DNA of 64,000 nt from AP-15 sp963790875 (GTDB taxonomy: Bacteria; Pseudomonadota; Alphaproteobacteria; ATCC43930; CGMCC-115725), in assembly GCA_963790875.1 (NCBI GenBank), contig CAWBQT010000016.1:496001-560000 (forward strand), in the 5' to 3' direction. The position numbers were made by a program, and so were the translations under genes. Below the pieces are notes generated by a model that saw only the letters and a list, made by a program, of their open reading frames with translations, was not told the DNA's origin and searched no databases. Each line of letters starts with the position of its first letter. The first letter of the stretch is position 1. Below are positions 27,046 through 34,993 of this stretch, in pieces.

Positions 27046-28005
27046 ATGCGCGTTCTGGTCACCGGTAGTTCCGGCCATCTCGGCGAGGCGCTGGTTCGCA
27101 CGCTGCGCGAGCTTCGGCATGAGGTTGTCGGCCTTGACATCCGTCCGAGCCCGTTCACGACGCGCGTCGGCTCGATAACCGACCGCTCTTTCGTCAACGC
27201 GTGCATGCGGGACGTCGAGACTGTCCTGCACGCCGCGACATTGCACCGGCCGCATGTCGAAACCCACGATCGCCGCGCGTTTATCGATGTCAACATTGCC
27301 GGCACGCTGAACCTGCTCGAAGAGGCCGTGGCGGCCGATGTCCGGTCGTTTGTCTTTACGAGCACGACGAGCGTCTTCGGCGACGCGCTGATCCCGCCCG
27401 CCGGCGCTCCGGCCGCCTGGATAACCGAGGATGTCAGGCCGGTTCCGAAGAATATCTACGGCACGACAAAGGCGGCGGCCGAGGATCTCTGCGAACTGTT
27501 CCACCGGAACCACGGGCTCGCCTGCATCGTGCTCAGAACATCGCGCTTCTTCCCCGAAGAAGACCTCGACGCCGCCGTGCGCGCAGCTTACGAGAACGAC
27601 AACATCAAGGTGTCCGAGTATCTCTATCGGCGGATCGATCTCGAAGACGTCGTCGGCGCGCACCTGCTCGCCGCGGAACGCGCGCCGACGATCGGTTTTG
27701 GCCGCTATATCGTCAGTGCAACGACGCCGTTTCTGCCCGACGATTTGCCGGATTTGCGCCGCGATGCGCCGCTGGCGGCGCGCCGCCGCGTGCCCGGCTA
27801 CGAGGCCGAATATGCGCGCCGCGGCTGGAAGATGGTGCCGCACATCGATCGCGTCTATGTCAACGAACGGGCGAGAAACCTGCTCGGATGGCGGCCGCGA
27901 TACGACTTTCCGTACCTGATCGACCGATTGCGCGCCGGCGAGGAAGCGAGGAGCCCGCTTGCCCGGCTCGTCGGGTCGAAGGGATACGCATTCGGCACAG
28001 AATGA
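27046..28005 (+). CDS. NAD(P)-dependent epimerase/dehydratase (extended SDR)
   Basis: A 319-residue extended short-chain dehydrogenase. The Rossmann motif is VLVTGSSGHLGEALVRTL, the catalytic serine/threonine is in VFTSTTSVFGDA, and the YxxxK is in NIYGTTKAAAEDL. The C-terminal half has a substrate domain with LEDVVGAHLLAAE. Members act on nucleotide sugars or on other hydroxyl compounds; this one lacks sugar-pathway neighbours. It follows the TPR gene by 12 bases. Confidence 0.88.
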   Translation: MRVLVTGSSGHLGEALVRTLRELRHEVVGLDIRPSPFTTRVGSITDRSFVNACMRDVETVLHAATLHRPHVETHDRRAFIDVNIAGTLNLLEEAVAADVRSFVFTSTTSVFGDALIPPAGAPAAWITEDVRPVPKNIYGTTKAAAEDLCELFHRNHGLACIVLRTSRFFPEEDLDAAVRAAYENDNIKVSEYLYRRIDLEDVVGAHLLAAERAPTIGFGRYIVSATTPFLPDDLPDLRRDAPLAARRRVPGYEAEYARRGWKMVPHIDRVYVNERARNLLGWRPRYDFPYLIDRLRAGEEARSPLARLVGSKGYAFGTE

Positions 28006-28079
28006 ACGGCAGGGGTCGTCGGCGACGTCGAGTCTGCTCGGGTCACGAAATGTCCCGTAAATGTGTCAAACTCTCCGAC

Positions 28080-28136
28080 GTCCCGGCAGAAAGCCGGGAC
28101 CTATTTCCGCCATGGATACCGGCTCTTCGCCGGTAT
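28080..28136. repeat. REP-like pair of hairpins
   Basis: Two perfect 8-bp inverted repeats lie 15 bases apart in the gap between the convergent epimerase and MFS genes: GTCCCGGC-AGAAA-GCCGGGAC (28080-28100) and ATACCGGC-TCTTC-GCCGGTAT (28116-28136). This is the usual look of dispersed extragenic palindromes and could also end transcription from both sides. The rest of 28006-28256 shows no gene. Confidence 0.6.
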
Positions 28137-28256
28137 GACGCAGGAGTTGGGGCCGCGGTCGGTCGATGAGAGCTTCTGATCCGCCGCGCTCAACGAGCTG
28201 GCAATCGGAACCGCCTCGGGACGTCTCGTTTAGTCTGAGGCAGAGCCCGTTGAGGT

Positions 28257-29435
28257 TCAGCCGGCGATCGATTCGCCGCCCACCTCCGCCATCGCCAATC
28301 GGCCGGCATAATAGCGCCGCAGCATCAGAGCGATCGCCGCAACGCCGATCAACGAGAACAGAATGCTGACCGACAACGGCAGGCCGCACCGGATCGCCAG
28401 CGCGGCGGCGAGAAGACCGCCGGCGCCGCCGACGTCCCAGCCTCCCTCCGTCGCAACGTGAAAGCGCAATGTACAGGGCGAACGTTTCGCCAGCGTGTAC
28501 ACGGCCGTCATCAGGGTCGGCGTATACAGGCCCGCCTCGAGCGCGCCCAAGGCGTTTGCCAGGACGGCCACTGTCGCGTTGCCGGTCGCGACGGCGCGCA
28601 ACAAGACGATCAGCGCCAGCGTGCCGAGCGCATACCATACGGCCCGCTTGCCGTGGCCGGCGTCGATGTGCCGCCCCAAGGTCATACCGCCGACGGCGCC
28701 GACGAGTGCGGCAAAGGCGAGCGCCCCGCCATAGGCGAGGAAGCTCTCGCCGAGCGAGATGAACAAAGCGATCTGCCACACGAGCCAGTAGCCGGCAGCA
28801 ATCCAGCCATCGGCGACGAACAGCAGCATCCCGGGAAGCGCGGCCCGCAACGCCCGCGGTGGGTGCCGCGCCACCTCGACGTCCGGGACCCACAGGAATG
28901 GCACGGCAGACAGGGCGGTAATCAGCGACGTCGTACCGAACGCGACGCGCGGTCCGAAAGCGACCAGCATCCAGCCGGTCGCGAGCGGGCTGGCGATCCC
29001 GACGACCGCCACAATCGCCTCACGCACGCCGATCTGCTGGCCGCGAAACTCGTTGTCGCCAAGGGCCGCGAAATAGGCGTGATAGGTCGTCCAATAGACC
29101 ATTTCGCCGACCGCCGACACGGCGATCAGCGCGGCCAGGGCGGCGCCGGCGCCATGCACTTCGGCCAGCAACGGATACTGCAGCGCGCTCAACAACGTGC
29201 CGGCGACAATCAGCGGTTTCAGGCCGCTCTGCACGGCCACACGGATGACGAACGGGCGGACGATAAAGCGTCCGAGCAGGATCAACGCCAGCACCAGACA
29301 GACGCCCGGCACCGAAATATTGCACTTCAAGAGATAGATCGCGAAAAACGCCGTGCCGCCGCTCAGCGCGATCGCATGAATTCCGGAATGCAGATTGAGC
29401 AGGTTGACCGTTCCGTTACGAAAGAACGCCATCAA
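28257..29435 (-). CDS. MFS transporter
   Basis: A 392-residue membrane protein with about 11-12 hydrophobic segments and short loops. It begins MMAFFRNGTVNLLNLHSGIH and has an alternating pattern of glycine-rich helices such as GTLLSALQYPLLAEVHGAG and FAALVGAVGGMTLGRHIDAG, the latter being a motif-A-like loop. The family is assigned from topology and loop motifs; I do not recognise a subfamily. It is convergent with the epimerase gene and divergent from nothing close, with 184 bases before the next gene. Confidence 0.8.
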   Translation of the reverse strand: MMAFFRNGTVNLLNLHSGIHAIALSGGTAFFAIYLLKCNISVPGVCLVLALILLGRFIVRPFVIRVAVQSGLKPLIVAGTLLSALQYPLLAEVHGAGAALAALIAVSAVGEMVYWTTYHAYFAALGDNEFRGQQIGVREAIVAVVGIASPLATGWMLVAFGPRVAFGTTSLITALSAVPFLWVPDVEVARHPPRALRAALPGMLLFVADGWIAAGYWLVWQIALFISLGESFLAYGGALAFAALVGAVGGMTLGRHIDAGHGKRAVWYALGTLALIVLLRAVATGNATVAVLANALGALEAGLYTPTLMTAVYTLAKRSPCTLRFHVATEGGWDVGGAGGLLAAALAIRCGLPLSVSILFSLIGVAAIALMLRRYYAGRLAMAEVGGESIAG

Positions 29436-29619
29436 AAAAGCCCTGTGAGTTGCGGGATAGAATGGTCAACCCAAACCGCCGCCGTTGCCTGAGAGGGACG
29501 CCGGATGATGGTTGAGATCAGTCGATCAACTCGAACGAGCGGCCGTCCTTTTGTAGAACGGCGACAGAGTTAACAGTTTATCGGTCGATGTTCAATGTCC
29601 GCCCAAAAACCATTCGGGT

Positions 29620-30870
29620 TCAGTCGAGAACGACACGCGCGCCGGTGTGCCCATTCAATAGGCGCCTCAGGTGAAAGCTGACGAGGCCGTCGTCGCTCTT
29701 CTGGCCGAGGAGGGCGGCGAAGGCCGGCAAGGCGGCCGGGTCTGCCGCTTCGAGCTTGGCGAAGGCGTCGAGATAGGCCTGCGTCGCCGAATCGGCGAAG
29801 ACCGCGGCGGTCAGCGGCTCGAAGGCGCGCAGCGGCTCGCTGCGGCCGCGCAGCAGGAGATCGCCGACCGGCCGGCCGGTGAAGCCCGCAACCCGGTCCG
29901 CGACATTGCGGCCGACGCAGATGCGGGTGCCGAGCTCCTTGTTGGCCGCTTCGAGCCGAGCCGCCGTGTTCACGGCATCGCCGTAGGCCGTGTAATCGAA
30001 ATAGCGGCCGCCGCCGAAATCACCGACGATCGCCGGGCCGGTATCGAGACCGAGCCGGGTCTCGCCGAGGGCGATCCCGCGCTCCGCCCACCGCCGGCGG
30101 AAGGCCTGCGCGCAGAGATCGAGTTCGAGTGCGCAGGCGACCGCGCATGCCGCGTGATCGGGCTGCTCGGCCGGCGCGCCGAACAGGACGTGCATCGCGT
30201 CGCCGATGATCTTCACGACGGTCCCGCCCTGGGCGAAGACGATATCGGTCATGCCGCCGAGATAGTCGTTGAGCAGCGGTGCGATGACGCCGGGCTCGAG
30301 GGTTTCGACGAGCGAGGTGAAGCCGGCGATGTCGGTGAACAGCGACGTGATCTCGCGCCGCTGGCCACCGAGGTCGACGGTTCCCGGGTCGCTCGCCAGC
30401 CGCTCGGCGAGGTTGGGCGAGAAATAACGCGACAGCTGCGCTCGCGCCCGCTCGGCCTCAACTTGCCGCCGGCGCGCCTCGCGCAACGTCCGGATATGCA
30501 GCAACGTCTTGTCGATCGTGGTTTCGAGATCAGTGAAATCGATCGGCTTGGTGACGAAATCGAAGGCGCCGCGGTTCATCGCCGTGCGGATGTTCGCCAT
30601 GTCGCCGTAGGCGGAAACGATGACCGTCGACAGCTCTTCGTCTTTTTCCCGGATCTTTTGCAAGAGGGTCAGGCCATCCATCCGCGGCATGTTGATGTCG
30701 CTCAGCACCATGTCGACCGCGTGACCGTTGCCGAGCAAACGCAACGCCTCGGCGCCGTCGCGGGCAAACACGAAATTGATGTCGCCGTCGCGAATCCGGC
30801 GGCGGAATTTCTGCTGGACGAGCGCTTCGAGGTCCGGCTCGTCGTCGACCACGAGGATCGTCGCGGTCAT
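29620..30870 (-). CDS. Response regulator with C-terminal adenylate/guanylate cyclase domain
   Basis: A 416-residue two-component output protein. Residues 3-115 form a receiver domain with phosphoacceptor D58 (MVLSDINMPRMDG) and conserved K108 (VTKPID). A coiled linker (REARRRQVEAERARAQLSRY) leads to a class III cyclase domain with metal aspartates D180 (SLFTDIAGF) and D224 (KIIGDAMHVLF), and DYTAYGDAVNTAARLE. Phosphorylation would be expected to switch cAMP or cGMP synthesis. The start ATG 30870 (GGAGAGGGG upstream) overlaps the stop of a short frame that looks like the end of a histidine kinase, its probable former partner. Confidence 0.92.
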   Translation of the reverse strand: MTATILVVDDEPDLEALVQQKFRRRIRDGDINFVFARDGAEALRLLGNGHAVDMVLSDINMPRMDGLTLLQKIREKDEELSTVIVSAYGDMANIRTAMNRGAFDFVTKPIDFTDLETTIDKTLLHIRTLREARRRQVEAERARAQLSRYFSPNLAERLASDPGTVDLGGQRREITSLFTDIAGFTSLVETLEPGVIAPLLNDYLGGMTDIVFAQGGTVVKIIGDAMHVLFGAPAEQPDHAACAVACALELDLCAQAFRRRWAERGIALGETRLGLDTGPAIVGDFGGGRYFDYTAYGDAVNTAARLEAANKELGTRICVGRNVADRVAGFTGRPVGDLLLRGRSEPLRAFEPLTAAVFADSATQAYLDAFAKLEAADPAALPAFAALLGQKSDDGLVSFHLRRLLNGHTGARVVLD

Positions 30871-30995
30871 CGCCCCTCTCCCGCGCCGGCGATGTCGGTC
30901 GGCGCCATCCGCCGGGGCGACATTACTACGAATTCGGTGCCTGCGCCGGGCCCGCTGCCGCAGACAAACCGGAGCGATCTCATGCTGCAACCTCG
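30867..30995 (-). pseudogene. Probable remnant of a histidine kinase C-terminus
   Basis: Reading leftward, the frame ending in a TGA that overlaps the cyclase ATG encodes LRFVCGSGPGAGTEFVV then MSPRR, which resembles the last strand of a histidine-kinase ATPase domain (GTEF-type ending). The upstream sequence (30996-31249) has no kinase core. The arrangement, kinase tail overlapping a response regulator start, is what an intact two-gene operon would leave after a deletion. Nothing else recognisable is in the gap up to glpK. Weak evidence. Confidence 0.35.
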
Positions 30996-31249
30996 AAGCC
31001 CAACGCAACGCGCCATTAGATCTGTGGTCGGGACGCGACGAGGCAACCCGCCGGCCCGAGCAACATGTCGCGACCGGAGACGAGCCGCGTTTATTCCCGA
31101 CCGACAGGGCGCGCGTGGCCTGGGCATTCAGCGCCGGTTGGATGCCGCCGGGCCGATGGCTGGCTCCGGGGCGGCGTCAGGGCATCGGCACCGCGCTCGG
31201 CGACGATCTGAGCTGGCGAAAGCGCCCGCGACGACAGTACGATCAGACC

Positions 31250-32746
31250 ATGACCGGCGCGCCATTCGTCTTGGCGATCGACCAGGGAACGACCAGCACC
31301 CGGGCGATGCTGTTCGATGCGGAGGGCCGGGTGCGGCAATGCGCGCAGGTCGAACTCCGTCAGCATTACCCGCGGCCGGGCTGGGTCGAACATGATCCGG
31401 AAGAGATCTGGCAAGGCGTCCTCGCGACCTGCCGCGCGGTGATCGCCGCGGCACCGGGTCCGATTGCCGCAATCGGCGTCGCAAACCAGCGCGAGACGAC
31501 CGTGTTGTGGGAGCGCGACAGCGGCCGGCCGATCGCCAATGCGATCGTCTGGCAGGACCGGCGCACGGTCGAGCTGTGCGAGCGCTGGCGGGCGGACGGG
31601 CTTGCCGAACGGGTCGCCGAGCGCACCGGGCTCGTCATCGATCCGTATTTCTCGGCGTCGAAGCTTTGCTGGCTGCTCGACAATGTCCCGGGCCTGCGCC
31701 GCCGCGCCGGCAACGGGGAGATCGCATTCGGCACGATCGACAGCTTTTTGCTGTGGCGCCTGACCGGCGGCCGGCGCCACGCGACCGATCCGACCAACGC
31801 GGCGCGCACGATGCTGTTCGATATCCGGCGGCTCGACTGGGACGAGGAACTGCTCGACGCGTTTTGCATCCCGCGCGCGATCCTTCCCGAGATCGGCGAA
31901 ACCGCCGCCGATTTCGGCGGGACGGCGGCCGAACTCTTCGGCACGGCGATCCCGATCGCGGCGCTTGCCGGCGACCAGCAGGCAGCGCTGATCGGACAGG
32001 GCTGCTTCCGTCCGGGGATGAGCAAGGCGACCTACGGCACCGGCGCCTTCGCTCTCCTCAACATCGGCGGCGAGCCGGTTCGTTCGCGCCACCGGCTGCT
32101 GACGACGGTCGCCTATCGATTGGCCGGCAACACCGCCTATGCCCTCGAGGGCAGCATCTTTGTCGCCGGGGCGGCGGTCAATTGGCTGCGCGACCGGCTC
32201 GGTGCGATCGTCGCGCCGGGCGAGGCGGAAACCCTGGCAAAGCGCGCCGATCCGAGCCAGCGGGTCTATCTGGTCCCCGGATTTGCCGGGCTCGGCGCGC
32301 CATATTGGGCGGCGCGGGCGCGCGGCGCCTTGTTCGGCATGACCGCGGCATGCGGGTTGGCCGAGATCGCCCGCGCCGCCCTCGAAGCGGTCGGCCATCA
32401 GACGCGCGATCTCGCTGCGGCGATGACGGCCAATTCCGGGATCGCCATCGAGACGCTGCGGGTCGACGGCGGCATGGCCGCGAGCGATTGGACGATGCAG
32501 TTTCTCGCCGACATCCTGCCGGCCGTCGTCGAACGTCCGGCCTCGGTCGAGACGACGGCTTGGGGTGTCGCCTATGCAGCGGGGTTCGCCCGCGGGATCT
32601 ACCCGGACCCGGATCGGCTCGCGGCGTGCCGCGAGCCGGAGCACCGTTTTACGCCGCAGATGAGCGAGCGCGAGCGGGAAGAACGCCATGCCGGGTGGCG
32701 GCGCGCGATCGCGGGCGTACTTGCCGCGACACCGAATGCCGACTGA
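31250..32746 (+). CDS. glpK: Glycerol kinase
   Basis: A 498-residue FGGY-family kinase that phosphorylates glycerol to glycerol 3-phosphate with ATP. The N-terminal phosphate loop is VLAIDQGTTSTRAMLFD, with the signature GVANQRETTVLW and AIVWQDRRT. The glycerol-contact segment is PYFSASKLCWLLDN; the second domain has ALAGDQQAALIGQ, KATYGTGAF, and LRVDGGMAASDW. Start ATG 31250 fits the family. It lacks the usual glpF or glpD neighbours, so glycerol uptake must be encoded elsewhere. The next gene starts 17 bases downstream. Confidence 0.93.
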   Translation: MTGAPFVLAIDQGTTSTRAMLFDAEGRVRQCAQVELRQHYPRPGWVEHDPEEIWQGVLATCRAVIAAAPGPIAAIGVANQRETTVLWERDSGRPIANAIVWQDRRTVELCERWRADGLAERVAERTGLVIDPYFSASKLCWLLDNVPGLRRRAGNGEIAFGTIDSFLLWRLTGGRRHATDPTNAARTMLFDIRRLDWDEELLDAFCIPRAILPEIGETAADFGGTAAELFGTAIPIAALAGDQQAALIGQGCFRPGMSKATYGTGAFALLNIGGEPVRSRHRLLTTVAYRLAGNTAYALEGSIFVAGAAVNWLRDRLGAIVAPGEAETLAKRADPSQRVYLVPGFAGLGAPYWAARARGALFGMTAACGLAEIARAALEAVGHQTRDLAAAMTANSGIAIETLRVDGGMAASDWTMQFLADILPAVVERPASVETTAWGVAYAAGFARGIYPDPDRLAACREPEHRFTPQMSEREREERHAGWRRAIAGVLAATPNAD

Positions 32747-32763
32747 CTCTGGCGGGGAAGGCG

Positions 32764-33688
32764 ATGGCGAACACTGAGGAATGGCCCGAGCTGCCGCTCG
32801 CGGCGTGGCGCGACACTTGCGCGACGTTGCATCTGTGGACGCAGATCGTCGGCAAGATCCGGCTGGCCCGTGCGCCGTTCGTCAACCATTGGTGGCAGGT
32901 GCCGCTCTATGTGACATGCCGCGGGCTGACCACCTCGCCGATCCCCTATGAAGGCATCACGTTCCAGATCGATTTCGACTTTCTGGCGCATCGCCTGACA
33001 TTGCAAACCAGCAGCGGCGGCACCGACGAATTTCCGTTGCGGCCGATGGCGGTCGCCGCTTTCTACGAAGAGATCATGCGGCGCCTGCGGCGGCTCGGCG
33101 TCGATGTCCGCATCTGGGCAGTGCCGGTCGAGATCCCCGCCCCAGTCCCTTTCTATCAGGACCTCGAGCATGCCGCTCTACGATCCCGATTTCGCCAATC
33201 GCTTTTGGCGGGTCCTGGTGCAGGCCGACCGGCGATTGACCGATTTCCGCGGCCGCTTTCTCGGCAAGGCGAGCCCGGTACATTTCTTCTGGGGGAGCTT
33301 CGATCTCGCCGTGACGCGATTTTCCGGCCGACAGGCACCGCCGCATCCGGGCGCGGCGAACGTCGCCGACCGGGTCACCCGCGAGGCCTATTCGCACGAG
33401 GTCAGCAGCTGCGGCTTCTGGCCGGGCGGCACCGGGATGGAAGAGCCAGTCTTCTATTCCTACGCCTATCCGCAGCCGCCAGGCTTTGCCGAGGCGCCGG
33501 TGCGGCCAGCGGCGGCGTTCTACAGTCGCGAATTCGGCGAGTTCATCCTGCCCTACGAGGCGGTCCGGCAGGCGGCGACCCCAGGTGCCGCGATGCTCGA
33601 CTTCCTGCAAAGCACCTATGAGGCGGCGGCCGACCTGGCAAATTGGGACCGCGCCAGCCTCGAACGGCCGGCGACGCTGGCGGCGTGA
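32764..33688 (+). pseudogene. DUF5996 family protein gene, split by a frameshift
   Basis: The first frame (from ATG 32764) begins EEWPELPLAAWRDTCATLH and runs to about 33180 as a normal DUF5996 N-terminus (WWQVPLYVTCRGLTTSP, FQIDFDFLAH). It then loses homology. The next frame, shifted by +1, continues the family exactly: LYDPDFANRFWRVLVQADR, SPVHFFWGSFDLAVTRFSG, YSHEVSSCGFWPGG, to a stop at 33686-33688. The change lies at about 33170-33182, one base too many. Either the gene is broken or the assembly has an error. Function of the family is unknown. Confidence 0.8.
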
Positions 33689-34149
33689 ACCTGTTCGCGC
33701 CGCTTCCCGATGCCGGCGCCGCCGAGGCGGTCGAGGCGCTCCTCACCCGCCCGGGCTTGCGCATCGAGCGCATCGTCTCGTTCGGCCAGGCGAGCCCGCC
33801 CGGCTTCTGGTACGACCAGGATGAGGCCGAATGGGTGCTGCTGCTGGCCGGTGCGGCGCGGCTGCGTTTTGCCGACGAGATCGAACCGCGCCGCCTCATG
33901 CCCGGCGATTTCGTCGAGATCGCGCCGCACCGCCGGCACCGGGTCGAGTGGACCGATCCGGCACGGCCGACGGTCTGGCTCGCGGTGTTCTTCCACCGCC
34001 GCATGAAAGTCGGTGGACGCTTGCATCCGTCGCGTATTTCGCCAGTCGCCGGATCCATCTTTCGCTGCAGGCTCCGCAATGCGGAACCTCTGTCGCGCAG
34101 ATTGAGAGCCCCGGGCGGCGCGAGCTTCGCGACATCGTTGACCTTGTGA
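33685..34149 (+). CDS. Cupin domain protein with run-on C-terminus
   Basis: A single-domain cupin of the FWYDQDEAEWVLLLAGAARL type: RLMPGDFVEIAPHRRHRVEW provides the metal histidines, and TVWLAVFF the last strand. GTG 33685 overlaps the DUF5996 stop (GTGA), implying coupling. The family domain ends near residue 108; the following 45 residues are arginine-rich, have no cupin similarity and run into the remains of another gene. The native stop has therefore probably been lost by deletion, and the product may carry an unnatural tail. Confidence 0.75.
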   Translation: MNLFAPLPDAGAAEAVEALLTRPGLRIERIVSFGQASPPGFWYDQDEAEWVLLLAGAARLRFADEIEPRRLMPGDFVEIAPHRRHRVEWTDPARPTVWLAVFFHRRMKVGGRLHPSRISPVAGSIFRCRLRNAEPLSRRLRAPGGASFATSLTL

Positions 34150-34543
34150 CCATCCAGGAAACCATCCTGCCGCTCGGTGCCGCGATCTGGGCGGCGGTTG
34201 AAAAGCGCCCGGCTTCACGCCGGAGGGCCTGATCGCGGAAATCCGCCGCAACGCCAACCACCCGCCGCCGAATGGCGCGCCTTGGGGAGCAGCGAGCCGT
34301 TTGACCTGAAGACATCACGGAGCGCCTCCGCGCGGCCCTCGACCAAGCCGGAATCGTTGTCGCGCGGATGCCCACGGACGAATTCGGTTGCTCTTTCTCG
34401 AAGCCGGTGAAGTCGTGTAACCCGACCCCGACCGACTGCACGCTTATCAAACCCATGCCGGCCAGCGCCGAGGCCAATGGCCGAGCAATCCCGAAATCGG
34501 CGCGTCCATGTTCGCGCGGTCTGACGAGAAACCAAGCCGATAG
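34035..34543 (+). pseudogene. Heavily decayed gene, possibly an AbiEii-like nucleotidyltransferase
   Basis: A single protein can be pieced together from successive frames: RRELRDIVDLVTIQETILPL, GAAIWAAVEKRP, then GFTPEGLIAEIRRNANHP, AEWRALGSSEPFDLK, DITERLRAALDQAGIVVARM, PTDEFG, LLFLEAGEVV, an in-frame TAA where CAA would be expected, then PDPDRLHAYQTHAGQRRGQW and a stop at 34541-34543. At least four single-base losses plus one nonsense change. The sequence looks like a family I associate with AbiEii-type nucleotidyltransferases; that link is from memory. The 5' end is missing or fused to the cupin gene. Confidence 0.55.
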
Positions 34544-34658
34544 CTAACCAAAATAACGCCCACCTCGCTTTCTTTCATAATTGAAGAATTACGCAGCAAA
34601 ATTAGGACGTTGAAGAGATTGGGCTTTTTTGTTGCGGAAATTCGGTGCATAATAAACC

Positions 34659-34993
34659 ATGATATACGGCTATGCACGGGTATCGCCGGGCGGAAAGAGC
34701 GAGAGCGTCGCTGCGCAAGCCGCGGCAATTGAGGAAGGCCGGGTGCGGGCAAGGTGTTCCGCGAAGTCGAAAGCGGAGCCAAGACCGACCGGGCGCAGCT
34801 TCGCCGCGTGCTCGACCAGCTCGAGGCCGACGACTGTTGATGGTGACGCGGCTCGACCGGCTGGCGCGATCGACGCGCGACCTGTTGAACACGCTCGCGG
34901 CGATCGCCGATCGGAAAGCCGGTTTCCGATCGCTTGGCGACACGTGGGCCGACACCACGACGGCGCACGGTCGTTTGATGCTGACCGTCCTAG
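34659..34993 (+). pseudogene. Serine recombinase (resolvase) 5' part, frameshifted and cut by an IS
   Basis: The frames in order give MIYGYARVSPGGKSESVAAQ (catalytic-domain start with YARVS), then GKVFREVESGAKTDRAQLRR, VLDQLEADD, then LMVTRLDRLARSTRDLLNTL and HGRLMLTVLA. These are the classic resolvase motifs, including the catalytic-serine segment and the MVTRLDRLARS block. Two single-base losses separate the frames. At 34993 the gene is interrupted by an insertion sequence; its remainder continues at 36629. It was probably the recombinase of a mobile element that has since decayed. Confidence 0.85.
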
